This document shows positions 45,769 through 59,346 of a DNA stretch of 64,000 bases, one piece after another. This DNA comes from Cryptomeria japonica (Eukaryota; Streptophyta; Pinopsida; Cupressales; Cupressaceae), in contig NC_081412.1 of assembly GCF_030272615.1 (NCBI RefSeq), positions 693,788,083-693,852,082 of the forward strand, in the 5' to 3' direction. The position numbers were made by a program, and so were the translations under genes. Positions within the stretch are counted from its first letter, which is position 1. Every line of letters starts with the position of its first letter. Under the pieces are notes generated by a model. It was not told the DNA's origin and made no database searches. It saw only the letters and a list, made by a program, of their open reading frames with translations.

Positions 45769-47926
45769 CTTGAGACTACAATTTTCGGCCTTACAGATTA
45801 GTTCTTTTCATTTTTTAGATTTTGTCCATACAATTCCTGTAAAAGATCATATGAATTTCTACAAGGTACAGGATGAGAATTAATTCTTTGTCATATGGTA
45901 TGTTTTGAATACTCGTATGACTCCGTGAGAAACCTCATACGACTCTCTAGTTTCTCGTATGGCTCTGTAAGGAATATCGTATGGTATGTGGATAATACTC
46001 ATACGACTATGTGATAATACTCGTACGATACTCTGTTTTCTCATATAAAAAACAAATTGCATTTTAAGGTTTTTCTGATTGAAACTTGATGATACTAATG
46101 CTAACCTTGATATGTTTTTGGTCTTCCTGAGAGATATTTCACATACTAACTGGTTTTTTGTAGAACGCTTGTCAAAGGATTTATCAATCAAACTTACGCC
46201 TGTCAAAGAATCCATTAATCAAAAACAATATGACTATTGATTCATTATTTTTGCAGGTTGCCTAAGGAGAATCAACTGAACATTGTGTATTCTTTAATTC
46301 ATTTCTAGGCACTTAAATTGTGATATGGTTAATGAACAAATTTGTCTTTTGTGTTTGAGACAAGTCTAAAAGGTAGGAGAGTATGCTCTTGTATGCACAG
46401 ACAATCAGAAATCCAGACCCTTGAAGCTTTTCTAGTTTTGAGATTTTTGTTCCTTTAGCGGGCCTGACATAGTGAGAAAAAGTAATCACCTTGTGAGAAT
46501 GACCCAAGTGAGCACAGCTAGACCCAAGCATTCTGATTCACTATAATAAATAGGCCTTTCAGGATTAAAGTCTTAGAGGATGAGATTATTTGAGTTTTCT
46601 CTTTGAGATCTCTCATATCGGGCATTTTGTAGGGCCTCATGGTCTCAATCACACTTGCATGACTACATCTTATTTCGGTACATTATCGAGCTATAGGCCT
46701 CAATTGTGCTTGCGCAACTTCAAGGGTTAATTTTGAATGGAAATCCTTACTAAGAACTTTAAAATAACAACTACCTAGTTCACCTTCGAAAGGGGGATAA
46801 TCTTTGTGCAAGAGAGATAGTAACTCTCCAAAGATACTTGCCATATTGTGCCCCCATTAGCATTTGGAGTTGGCTAATATGACGTTGATAATCCATTGCA
46901 TGAGACTCAGCGGTCGTATTATGATTAGCTATTGGGTGTGTACCTGAGTCTGCAAGAAAAGGTTTTCTCTCTCAACCAACTTCCGTAGAATTAGCGTGTT
47001 GTGCTTGAAGTCACTTTGCATCTTGCGTGTTTGTTGTGTTTTTGTCTTGGAAACTGGAACTGAAACCTTGAAACTGGAAAACAATCAAAACATGAAAATC
47101 TTAATGGTCAAAACTCTTTCCTTGTCAGAAACTCATCCCTATCCGGCCCTGCGTCATACGAGTCTTCTACTTTATCATCTTGGTCTGTGAGAATTATTGT
47201 CTGGTTAATGTTAAAATGTCATACGAGTCTTAACACTTGAGGTTGATATTTCCCAGTTTTTCGTACAACCTTGTGGGAATTATCGTCTGGTTAACAATAA
47301 ACTGTCATACGAGTCATCATCATCTTTAATAGTTTGTCGTCTAATAAGATTTAACCTGTCATATGAGTATAAGAAGCAACTCATACGAGGATACCATTGT
47401 GTCATCTAGAAGTATTTAAACTGTCATCTGACTTATTGTATTATGTCATACAAGCCTCTGATTCTGTCAGTCCAGAAGCCTATATTTTTGCGAGCTTTTC
47501 TAGATCTGTCATACTTGCCTAATAAATCTACATTGAGCATATATCTGTTATTTTTCATCTCGAGCATAAACAATATTGGTAGTGTACCCCTATCATTGTG
47601 TTACATGATTTTTTCGATTATATCTAAGCTAGTTCAATAAATCCTACAACAATCTAATCAACCTAATCTTCTTAGATCACATCTTATACAGGATAGATCA
47701 TTCCTAAAACCAAACTTGGTCTCAATCACTTTACTCAATCATTACCTCAAATGAACAACTAGCTCTTATTTGATATTGACATTTGTATCACTTCTAGCTC
47801 TTGGTCACATCAATTGTAAATGCATGTTCGAACCAAAAGTTCTCATAAGAAAGCTAACAAAAGTAAGGATAGTCTTACTCATTGCAAACTAATCCATTCT
47901 TGCAAATCAAACTATCATAAATCTCC
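45769..47926 (+). other. Long leader of the gypsy-type element with CATACGAG clusters
   Basis: No coding region is recognised in these 2.2 kb. It contains clustered short motifs: TCGTATG/CATACGA at about 45913, 45936, 45955, 45977 and 46000, and at about 47154, 47220, 47306 and 47382, with several one-base variants. The motif appears in both orientations. Confidence 0.6.
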
Positions 47927-49888
47927 ATGGCTACCTTGGCCCAACAAATTTAAGATCTCAAGAGAGAAATATATGACATTCAAGCCCAACAAAAAGATTC
48001 AATGACCCCTCTTGAGATGAAATTTCATGATATTAAGAACACCAGACTTCAAGAAATGCTAAAACAATTATCTAAGGTGGAATAGAAAGTAATTGAAAAT
48101 CAAAATCCAAATCTCATACAAGATCACAAGATAACTTCACCAAGACAAAAAGACATCTATCCCCTAGATAGATGGTTTACACCTTTGGGGCAATCTATTG
48201 AGTCAGCTTTGGAAGAGCTTCTTGCGCACAATCTTATCATATTGCCTAACAAGACCACATGCGGATGTGAAATTTTGAGTAATCATTGTGCATATAATAG
48301 GCATAACAAACATAAGACTTCAATGTGCAAGGAATTAAAACAAAAAAATCAAGACCTCCTTAATGATGGTGTTATTGAAATTGAATATTCTAATGATTCA
48401 CCTAAGGAGAAAACGGATGTCATTACCAAGCATGATCAAAATTATGAACCTGTGTTTAGAAATGGCCCACATGTAGCCTCCATCTCTTCCATGATGCCTC
48501 CATCTCCTAAGTCTTCTCAACAACAATCCATACCATATCCCTCAAATAATGAATTTAATGATGAAACTTCTCATGTTGACCCTCAAGGGCTATCTCAAGG
48601 GCCATCCCATCTAGTGGTTGAAAAAGATCCTACCTCCCTAGAATCCCATGATGATCCCATTATAACTTTCCATTTCTTCCAAGATGATCCCCTTCCATCT
48701 CAAGAGAAAATCATTCATCCAAATCCCCTTCCTAATCCACTTCCTAAGAAATATCATGATGCTTCTTCCACCTTTTAAAATGATCCTATTCAAAATGAAG
48801 AGTCAAACACCCTTCCTACTTTATCCAATGTTCCTCTTCCATGTCAAGATCAAAGTATATCTTCATCTCCTTGTCATAATACTCCATGTTCACCTCAAGG
48901 ATCCATCATGCCTACAAATCCCTCTCATGATCCTATCATTCCCTACATTCCACCTCCACCTCATAATGGACTCGTGTCTTCTTCCCAAAGAAAAGTGTAT
49001 CCTACAAGTCAAAATATTTATAAAAGCAAAGGGGTAGACCTTCACAAGCAATAACCTCTCAACATTAAAGAAAATATTAAAAGTCATGGCCTCAGTGACA
49101 TTCCTCAAGATGTTGGTATCCCTACTAAACCAAAATCAAAATACACACCTTCCACTTCATCCCTTCCATCCATTTTAGGACCCTATATCCCTCCATCCCT
49201 TATGCAGGGTCAACAAAGGCATACATCTTCTAACACCTTCCATCCACCCAAAATACCTCCATATCATTCCTATCCATTAACACATTCTTTTCCTTCTCCA
49301 AGAAATTTGGATGCCAAGCATAAAATTCATAAGTCAAGTAATCCACAAGTATTCAAGGATCAACATGTCCCATCTAATCGACATGTCAAAACAAAGCCAA
49401 ATATGATCCAAAAAGAAGAAGAAAAATCTAAAAAGACACAAAGGCCCACTGAACAAAAGAAAGAAAAATTAAAAGTTATATGGATTCCTAAGGCACTTGT
49501 AGAAGCAATGCATTCTAAGGAGCTACAAAAGCATGAAAAATAAAAAACCATGTGGATCCCTAAGCGGCTCCTTGAAGCACAATAGTCTTAAGAAAAACCC
49601 AAATTGGCATCCAAAATTGTTGTTCCTCCATCCAAAATTTCCAAATCTATTACTCAATCACCTCCTTCATCCATTTTGGATCCTTATGTCCCAAAATCCC
49701 TAGTTGTTCCTTCCAAATCTCAAAATCTAAGATCCACTTTTCCTCCATCACTCCACTCCTCAAGATGTGTGCCAATGTTGATCCTGCCAACATTTCCATT
49801 CACTCATGCACCAAACTTTCAATATCTGATCCATTATCCAACACCTCTTTTTCAATCTTCCATCCCCCTTATCCAATCCTTTGCATAA
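47927..49888 (+). pseudogene. gag-like ORF of the gypsy-type element
   Basis: One frame runs about 650 codons from the ATG of MATLAQQI. It has coiled-coil-like N-terminal text (EMKFHDIKNTRLQEMLKQLS), then YPLDRWFTPLGQSIESALEE and HCAYNRHNKHKTSMC, a CX2NX4HX4C variant of the CHHC knuckle in Tat-type gag proteins, followed by LLNDGVIEI as in that family. The rest is long, low complexity and rich in Pro, Ser and His, with a repeated WIPK-LxEA motif (about 49480 and 49555). Stops interrupt it at about 47951, 48083, 48776, 49052, 49541 and 49582; none needs a frameshift. Gag identity is tentative. No pol follows. Confidence 0.55.
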
Positions 49889-50910
49889 GACTTTACCCTA
49901 GTTTTATCACAAAATCCAAAAACTAAGGAAATCAACATTAGAGATGTTGAACATGTACACTTAGCTGAGTCCTTATATCCTATTGGACAAGACATCTTCA
50001 TCCAACTCTTCAAACAAAGACCAATGAGCTACCTACACAAAAATCCCTGACCCTATGAACAACATGCACCTTAAACAATATTATATCTAAGGGCTGGGTT
50101 AGTTTAGGTTTTTGTTTTTGCATTGAATATCATTTTATTCAAAGCACTACACCATATATAGTTTCCTATTTTTTAAATGCATCGCATTCACAAAATTTTT
50201 GCATTGGCATATAGAAGCATTAATAAAAAAAGGCAACTGTCCAAGTTTATCATTTGTTTGTATTCAAGAGAAACAAGGGTCGTCTCCTTTCTTAGATATT
50301 CAGACATGAAGTCTTTGAGGTCCTATGGTCATTCATTTTCAACATTACCCTGTGATAATGCTTTACTTATGGTTGGGTAGTAATTTAACTATTTGAGTCT
50401 TGGTAACCCAGAATCTATCAATTGCTATATCTCAAACACATTAATAAAATCTCTAATTCATTCTAGACACCTAGTTGATCATACGACTAGTGAAAAATCA
50501 CTTCAGCGCCTTTGTAATTGTCACACCCAAGTAGGTTTCATTACTTACAAGTCAATGCAAGAAAATTAAAAAAAGAAGTCCTATGCCAAATATTCATCTT
50601 AGGGCAAAAGAGATGATATATAACTACAATATCATGCATACAAGTGCGACAAAAAGCTTGACTATGGGAACTTGTGAGTAACTCCATCAGGGATATGGAT
50701 ACCTACTGGCAATGGAGCAATGTTTGAGAAATTATAGTCTATAACCTCATCGGAGCTCTAAAAGTTTGTTGGTAGCAAGGCTCTATTCGATATGCTTTTG
50801 AAGTTAGAATAATCTGCATAGCTAGTCATATAGGATGCTAAGGATCTCTAGTGAACACAAGAGCAGTAATTAACTCATTTACATGCACATGGGCAAAATA
50901 AGATCAAAGT
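49889..50910. other. Non-coding part of the gypsy-type element
   Basis: No domain seen. It leads from the gag-like ORF into the tandem duplication. Confidence 0.45.
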
Positions 50911-53038
50911 TTCAAGAGCCAATGGGTAGGTTTTTCACGTCTCCATTTGTAAATCCTTGTCACTAAGTGTATTAATTTGTATGTTCTAAAGGACCTTAAA
51001 GATCAATTGACCACTTATCTATGAAATGTTTTGTACCTCCAATTCAATTGGTGTATTAAATGCTAAACAAACATAGTCATCCTTGTTCAAATAGGAAATG
51101 CATATTGCATTGACATAGGTCATGTCAAAAATTCATTGTCTCCACATGCATTCTGCAAATCATCATGTCATATAGGTCTGCATACTGGGGGCATAGCTGA
51201 AAAAAAATCATAAAAAAGCCCTAAAAAGAAAAAACCCTAAATCAAAAACTAAAAAATCAAAGCAAGAAAGCATAGACCATCCATCAAACCAAATCAACAA
51301 TAGACAAACTCTCAAAGTCTACAATCAAACTTATCACATGTCTTGTTAATCAATCTATCAAAATATATCAAACATCAACATGTCTTATACAAGGAAGGAT
51401 ACAGTCAAAACCAAGCAAATCGATCTTGTAAGGGGTACTCACTCTTTGAAACCAAGCATTCCTATCAATGATCACACAAATCAAAACAATGACATAGATC
51501 AGTATGGATGCTGGATTTTGTCTAGGTTAGTCTTATTTCCTGTACTGAAGTGCTCCATCTATCAATGCAAATTTGGCATTTTCTCACTTTCTTGCATCTT
51601 TGCTTTAGTTTGTATATATCTTTCAGTCACTTTTGTGACACCTTCGTTCTTTTTGGAACCCTCATGGCTTGAAACCGATCAACATCCTAGTCTTAGGGCA
51701 ATCGAATAATCAATCTAAATGTCCTAAGCAACTTAATCAGGTCATCTTTATGATGGTAGTACCAAGTCATCCAATCCGAGTCAGTCACTTGTCTCCAATC
51801 TACTGCAAATTTTTCCCATTGAATAAACAAGAAAAACAAGAACAATGAAAACAATCACTAAAACTATTTGAGATATGATTGAAATTTTATTTGTAGGTTG
51901 TCTTTTAAATTGGTTTTAATTATTATTCCCTCTGAGTAACTCAAGGAAGTCTATCTTGACTAAGAGGAAGTTTCAAGAACCAATGGGGAGGTTTTTCATG
52001 TCTCCATTTGTAAATCCTTGTCACTAAGTGTATTAATTTGGATGTTCTAAAGGACCTTAAAGATCAATTGATCGCCTATGAAATTTTTTGTACCTCCAAT
52101 TCAATTGGTATTAAATGCTAAACAAACATAGTCATCCTTGTTCAAATAGGAAATGCATCTTCATCATGCATATTGCATTGACATAGGTCATGTCAAAAAT
52201 TTATTGTCTCCACATGCATTCTACAGATCATCATGTCATATAGGTCTGCATATTGGGGGCATAGCTGAAAAAAAAAAAACATAAAAAAGTCCTAAGAAAA
52301 AAACCCTAAATCAAAAATTGAAAAATCAAAGCAAGAAAGCATAGACCATCCATCAAACCAAATCAACAACAGACAAACTCTCAAAGTCCGCAATCAAACT
52401 TATCACATGTCTTGTTAATCAATCTATCAAAATCTATCAAACATCAACATGTCTTATACAAGGAAGGGTATAGTCAAAACTAGGCAGATTGGTCTTGTAA
52501 GGGGTACTCACTCTTTGAAACCAAGCATTCCTATCAATGATCACACAAATAAAAATAATGACATAGATCAGTATGGATGCTGGATGTTGTCTAGGTTAGT
52601 CTTATTTCCTGTACTGAAGTGCTCCATCTATCAATGCAAATTTGGCATTTTCTCACTTTCTTGCATCTTTGCTTTAGTTTGTATATATCTTTCAGTCACT
52701 TTTGTGACACCTTGGTTCTTTTTGGAACCCTCATGGCTTGAAACCAATCAATGTCCTAGTATTAGGGTAATCAAATAATCAATCTAAATGTCCTAAGTAA
52801 CTTAATCAAGTCATCTTTATGATGGTAGTACCAAGTCATCCAATCCGAGTCAGTCACTTGTCTCCAATCTACTGTAGAGTTTTCCCATTGAATAAACAAG
52901 CAAAACAAGAACAATGAAAACAATCACTAAAACTATTTGAGATATGATTGAAATTTTATTTGTGTGCTATCTTTTAAATTGGTTTTCAATTATTATTCCC
53001 TATGAGTAACTTGAGGAAGTCTATCTTGACTAAGAGGA
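50911..53038 (+). repeat. Tandem duplication, two units of about 1.06 kb
   Basis: Unit one is 50911-51971 and unit two 51972-53038. Both run from TTCAAGARCCAATGGG to CTATCTTGACTAAGAGGA with high identity, including a 109-codon open frame at 51380 and 52449 beginning MSYTRK. Each unit contains CTGGGGGCATAGCTGAAAA. The frame is conserved but has no recognised domain, and its conservation may only reflect recent duplication. Confidence 0.85.
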
Positions 53039-53399
53039 GCAAGGACTGGGGGCATAATACTTTTCTTTATTTTTTGCTTGTAGGAATAATTTTGATGATC
53101 TGAAAACATCTCATAAGTTGGGTCTCTATGATTAGTTCCTTCACATCATGGTGAAATCACCACACATACCTCAACTCCATTTATTTGTATGCTACAGGGA
53201 GGTTGGAATAATTTCCTTGTCTATTTTGAGTAAATTTCTTTATTATGCAATCTGGATGAATGCTTAATTTGTCCTAGGATATGAACGATAAAAGGGTCAT
53301 TGCAAACAAGATAATTTAGGTTGCATATGAAAAGGAAGGAACTTTGATTTGTCTGGTGTGTTTGCATGCAAGCAACATTCAGGTCATCCGGGCTCTTCA

Positions 53400-54307
53400 T
53401 GTTGGCAATTGACACTCTTTAGATTCATATATTTTCATTGATGGCAACAAGATTCTATAGAAGGCATATACTGGTAGATACTGACATTGGAGGCATACAT
53501 TGATAGATACCGACATTGGACTATTCAGGGTCATCACTGGCACTGACATCCAGCACTTCAGTGAAGCCGACATCATTTTGGGATCTGAAAGGTTTTATTT
53601 ATAAAATTATTTAATAATTATTGTATAGGGTTGACATTGAATATCTTTTGTAATGTATTGTAAGCCGACATAAGGCATATTATTTGTAAAGGGTATATAA
53701 GTCATTTTATCAGGTCATTTTGATATATTACAAGGAAGTAGAACAGTGTGATGTGAAGGATATGTATGTAGGTTATTTGTATGCAAAAGTTATATCATGC
53801 AATGATCAGTAGATGGTTTTGTAAAACATTCTTGGAGGAAAGGAGATACCAGTAAAAGGGTTTAGGGTTTATGAACTGGTACAAAATAGAGCTATAACTG
53901 AAACTCTTTTTGGCATTGCAGATGCATTTTGTGAGTTCACCCTTACTATTTTATCTCAGCACAAGCTTGTAGTCAGTGAGACTCTTTTGTGTTGAGCAGT
54001 GTGCTCTAGGCAGTGTGCCTTCCTGCATGTGCAGGCCCCCATGCTATGTAATATCTTTCATATGGCTAGTGAATTAATATTGTGGGTCTCAAATCCCATC
54101 GTGGTTTTTCCTCTTTGAGGTTTTCCATGTATAAAATTTAGTGTGTTATGGTGTTCATTCATGTGGCTAATTTATTTGCTTCATGTTATATGTTTCTTCA
54201 TTTACCAGTTTATATGTGTATGTTGTAATAAGGTAAAATCTTATATTACTGGTAGAACACTGATTCACCCCCCCTCTCAGTGTTCTTGGATTCCTTGTAT
54301 TCCAATA
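53400..54307 (+). repeat. 5' LTR of the non-autonomous element
   Basis: It starts TGTTGGCAATTGACACTC and ends TTGTATTCCAATA (CA changed to TA). It contains the GTGAGACTCTTTTGTGTTGA and GTGGTTTTTCC blocks and a C7 run at 54268-54274. Confidence 0.85.
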
Positions 54308-54309
54308 AT

Positions 54310-54321
54310 TGGTATCAAGGC
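54310..54321 (+). other. Primer-binding site, variant of the initiator Met type
   Basis: TGGTATCAAGGC matches TGGTATCAGAGC except at three positions near its 3' side, starting two bases after the LTR end. Confidence 0.65.
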
Positions 54322-54381
54322 CTGGTGCCTCAAAGGAAGTTTATCAGCTTGAAGAAGATCCTAAAACTAGAATCATTGAAT

Positions 54382-55540
54382 ATGGCTATGGAGAAGAAAC
54401 TTGAGATGGCACTTGAGGATTATGATGCTAAAAGGTTGAAGAACTTAAAGATGCAAGATGAATTGAATTTTGCTAATGAATTCATTCTTGTTCTGCAAGA
54501 AAGGTTCTCATCATCTCAAGCTAGGAGGAAGGAACTTTTGCAAAACCAGGATGATGAAGAGAAAAATGCACTTAAGGAACAATGTCAGAAGTCGAATCAA
54601 CAAAACATGCTCATGAAGAATTAAATGCAAGACCTAACTATGAGGATGTCAAAATATATTGAGGATAGAAGGAAGAAGGAAGAAGGAAGAAAATCTTGAT
54701 GTATCTCTAAAGAACAAATTTGAAGAATGTGGAAGATTGGCTCATGAGAATGATATGTTGAGAACTGATTTGGTACAATCCTAGAATAATGAAGAATAGT
54801 TAGAGAGACAAATAATGACTCCGAGAAATGACCTAACTACTGCAAGTGAGTATAAAGAAAAAATCAGGATTAGTGCTACATAGTTGGATGATTTATTGAA
54901 AAGACAAAGGCAGAGTGAAGATTATAGAGGACTTGGATTTGAACAAGGTGAAAGCTCTGGTACTGCAAATAAAGATCAGATAATTGGTATGTAGAACTCA
55001 TCAAACTAGAGGAAACCGGTAAGGCAATCTAATGGTTACAAATTCAATGGTAGATGCTTTGTTTGTAATAAATTCTGGCATATGGCTAAACAATGTAGAA
55101 ATAGAGAAAATCAAAACTACAATATAGCTCTCGGTCAATGCACAAATTGCAATAAATATGGTCATAAGTTAGAAGATTGCAAAATGAATGTTAAATGTCA
55201 TGCATGTGGAAAGTTTGGACATTTGGCTAATCAATGTAGGTCAAGGAATGAAACTAGATATGTCAAAGAAATTCAAAAGAACAATGTTACATGTTATGCA
55301 TGCAACAAAATAGTTCATATTGCTAAGTACTGTAAAAGCAAGACTAAACCGGCTAGCAATGACATACCACATGAGAAAGGAAAGTAGAAGGTAGATGAAA
55401 TAAAACAAGATCACACCAAGAGATGGGTTAGAAAGTCTGAAGAACCAAGTGGAGATTCAACTACACCGGTAACTGTACCAGTAACTCCATTGGTAGAACA
55501 AAGCATTCTTGCACCAACAAGAAATTCAACCGGTAACTAA
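54382..55540 (+). pseudogene. gag-like protein with coiled coil and four zinc knuckles
   Basis: The chosen start is the ATG of MAMEKKLEMALEDYD at 54382. The first 240 residues are charged and heptad-like, so probably coiled coil. Four CCHC knuckles follow: CFVCNKFWHMAKQC (about 55055), CTNCNKYGHKLEDC (about 55138), CHACGKFGHLANQC (about 55200) and CYACNKIVHIAKYC (about 55291). A Thr/Pro/Val-rich tail ends near 55540. Stops at 54622 and in S*NN, EE*LE, T*LD, M*NS and N*RK are mostly TAG, consistent with former Gln codons, and there is at least one frameshift between 54625 and 55055. The role would be RNA packaging in particles; the knuckles themselves are intact. Confidence 0.75.
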
Positions 55541-55898
55541 GGCATATGCCTTAGGGGTTGAAAAATTAATTGCAAATCTTGCATATTCCCTAGAAGAGAT
55601 CTAGAGAGTTGTATTGATCATTGATGTAGGTTCATCCGACATAAAACTATGAAACTGACATTCGGTAGGGAGCACCGCTAAGCATTTATGATAGTGAAGG
55701 ATTAGGGTTTACTCACTGATAAAAAGGGAAAATGGACTCATTTTCACTCACCCAGTACTCAAGAAAACTAGAGTGAAGCAAAGGTGAATCATAGGTGATC
55801 AAGAGTGAGCAAAGGCATTCTAAAAGATTTCCAGCAGTTATCTGAGAATCAATCTAGATCTTTCAAATTGACGATTGTTATCTAGGTATTTCTTTGAA

Positions 55899-58800
55899 AT
55901 GGCATCTAGATCATCATCTTCTCCTACTTTCATTGTGAATCCCACTATTGTTGAGGTTAAGGATATGCTTAGACCTGTTTTCAAGGAAGTTCCTCAAATT
56001 GCAATGAAGGAAGACTCTTCTGGCACATTTTGAAGGTTTCCCGATGGCGTAGTTTATGTGGAAGATGTCAGGGCTTATATTAACTACACTTTGGAGGATT
56101 TAGGCACTAAGGAAATCAAGGGAATGTATCAATTTGTGATACTGGGCAGCTCTAGAACACTCAAGTCAAAATATCATATCATTGAAGACCTAGGGTTAAC
56201 CGAAATCCTGTACATACCGAAATTCAAGGACAAAATGATTAGATATGTTATGAGAAGGGTCCAAAATGAATTCATCTGGCTAGACCGGCCTCACATGATC
56301 ACCAAAGAAGCAATTCAGGTGGTCATCGGATTACCCAAAGTTGGGTAGGAACCAGGGAAGAAGATCTCCAACACTGAGGTTGAAAAGCTCACCAACACAA
56401 CCCATGATGGAAGGTCAATGAGGATCAACACCATTGAAGATACAAATGTAAAATTTGCCAACATGATCATTGGCTACAAGGTAACACAATCAAGTCGATT
56501 GAACTCTGTTGCCAGTTCCTATATCCATGTTGCATATCAAATGATAAAGAATGATGGAAAGTGTGATTTGTGTGAATGGTTAAGAAATGAATTAATGATA
56601 AATCTTGGAAAAATCAAAGGTGTTAAGAAAGGAACATTCCAGTTTGGCAATCTTATTCTCTTCTTGATGTTGTATTTCATGAATGAGCTACCGGGTTTGG
56701 GAAAGAAATGATGGGCTCATGACATACCGGTAGGCATGCAGATTAAAGGTACAATCACTGGTCTTGGCAGCAACAAGGATGAGAAGTTATGGGGCTTCTT
56801 TAAAACTTTTCCAGAGAACATGAGACTGTGGGAGAGAATCTCCAAACACATTGTGGAGAAATATTCCACTAAAATCTGCTTCATGGTAAAAATAGATGAG
56901 ACCCTCATAGAAGCGATGGAACTGAGAACAATATGGGTCACTTAATTGGGGTATGAAGTTGACGACAACATTCTGGAACTATATGCTAAAATGTTGATTG
57001 ATGCTGCTTTGGATGATAAGGATGAACACTTTGGTATTGTAGAGGAGAAGGCTCTTGAAGTTAAAATTGGTTTCAATAAGAAAAGGAGGGAAAAGAAAAT
57101 AGACAAAATTGATACAGAACTAGATTCTGGATCTAAATTGGTAGATCAACCGGTAGCGGCTAGTGCTCTAGAGGTAAAGAGGCTTGAGAATTTCATATCT
57201 CCCATCATTTTTGATATAGAGGATAATCAACCTCTTGCATTTAGAAGGGTACAAAGGAATAAAGTTGACAAGCCTCCAGTAGAAGAGAAGAAGGTGGAGC
57301 CAAGGAGGAAGATAGTAAGAAAGGTGACAACAACATCCACACCTCCGGCAAGGAAACCTACTCAGAAGAGAAAGCCTACTCCATCCACTCATGTAACCCC
57401 CAACAAGAAGAAGAAAATTTTTGAGATAGATGAAGCAATTGAATATGGTAATGTTACCATCATCCCCCCAATGACTTGTGCAGAATTAATAGATGAGGTA
57501 ACTAAAGATGGAATTTTGAAGAATGTGTCCAATTTCTATGAGCATTTAGATGACAATGAACAAAATGAAATGGAAGAAGCAATTTTGTTACATTTAGACA
57601 TATATAAGAAGGCTTTGGTAGAAATTTGGAAGGAAATTCCTTTTATCATTGTATAATAAGTTGGATGCAAGGAGATTAGATGTAATCAAGAGGGACAGAG
57701 AGGTTAAAGAAGTTGAAATTTTAGGCATTTGTGGTACTATAAATAATGGGGAAATGAAAAGATGTATAGAAGTTGCAAATAGAACAATCTTTAGTAGCAA
57801 ACCCCGACAAATAAGCTTAATGATGGGTAGAGTCAATGAAATAATAAATGAGACCAGAGATGGTTGGGCTAAATTCTTCCAAAAGAATCTTGATTTCCTT
57901 ACTTCTCAAGAATAATTTGCTAGGGCAACAACTCCCACCATTCTAGACAAATCTAAAGGGAAAGGAATTTTGGAAAGTTCAGATCAAATTTTGAATGAAC
58001 TAGCAAATAAATGTAAAATTAATAAGAGTGTACAAACTATACAAACAAAGACAACATTTGTACAGTCCGAGCAAGGTAATGCAGATAATGTACATAATAC
58101 TGATAATATTATGGATAATAATCCACTGGTAGTAATAGATACTACACCAAGTGGTGAAGCCATTGGTACAAAAGAGGATGAGAAAAGGAATACACCAGAA
58201 GAGGATAAGGAAAAGAAAGAGAAGGAAAAGGAGACTGAACCAACAGTTGATTCCTCATCAAAACTTTTGGCAATTGACACTTCTCAAGTTGAGAAGAAAT
58301 AAATCACAGAGATGAGTCCCATAGAGCTAATGATGATGGCTGCTCAAAAGCTAATGAAGGAGGGATCTGTAGATAAAGGAATAATAGATTAGTCAATAAT
58401 GGTTTTGCATAGATTGATTCCGGATTGTATGATTGAAAATGAAGCAATCCCTTCCTGTTAGCTTAAGGTATTGACAGAGCACATCTCTAAAAACTTTCAA
58501 TCATTACAACAAATTTTCAACCAGCAAGCACTTGAAAGATTTACTTTGGCTAAGAAAGCCGCTTTTGACCAAATTATTGAGATAGAGAAAAGGAAGATTG
58601 GAGAGAAACTTATACTTATTGAAAATTCTTTGAAACAATGTACTAACATCTACAGGGTCTGTAGTAATATAGAGATTCTTACAACAAATGTAGATAAGAG
58701 GATAAAGTAATTATAAGAAAAGATTGCTAATATTGCTAATTCTTTTGATGGACTAACTTCACTTACAACATCTATTGATGGACAAATTTTGACTTTGGAG

Positions 58801-59088
58801 AACCAAATTTTTTCTTTTGAAAAGGAAAGAGATAAGATAATTCAGAGAGCAAGGAGTCTAAGAGGTTTGGTGAGTCCAAGATTGGATTCACTTGGTGTAC
58901 ATAAGAAGGAATGCATGGATATGCTTGCAAAGCCCACACCGAAAGAAGTCAATGAGAAAGAAACATTTGCACATTTACTGAGCGGACTCGTATCCATATC
59001 TAAAATATTCAAAACTAGTTGGGATACCTATATACAGTTACTTGAGAAAGATTATCTGGAAATCTTGAAATTGGTCAAGCTCCAGTAA
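55899..59088 (+). pseudogene. Unrecognised protein of about 1,060 residues in the non-autonomous LTR element
   Basis: One frame runs from the ATG at 55899 to 57656, then shifts near 57650 and continues to 59088. The only other damage is stop codons (about 56028, 56346, 56709, 56943, 57913, 58300, 58390, 58459, 58708, 58714), most of them TAA or TAG. Layout: a short Ser-rich start; a globular region with VEDVRAYINYTLEDLG, LTEILYIPKFKDKMIRYVMR and DRPHMITKEAIQVVIGLP; a second globular region with MINLGKIKGVKKGTFQFG; a basic linker (about 57250-57420); a helical region around YNKLDARRLDVIKRDREVKE; an acidic linker; and a C-terminal coiled coil. The pattern 'ITKEAI--V-GLP--G' recalls plant transposon-borne domains, but I cannot name the family. 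It takes the place normally held by pol. Confidence 0.7.
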
Positions 59089-59346
59089 GTAATCTATCAT
59101 TATTCATTCTTTTACATAGATTCCTAACAATTCTTTCGATTCTTTCACCGGTCTTTGGCATTGATGCCAAAGGAGGATGATATGTATGTGAAAAATATGT
59201 ATATAATCCTAGGGGGAGGATATCAAACAAAGAGTATATTGCAAACATAGTCAATTAGCTTAGGGGGTTCATGTTTCAGTTTCAGTTGAACCGATAGGGA
59301 ATCCACTTTTCACTTGAGTGTTGCCATCAATGCCAAAGGGGGAGAT

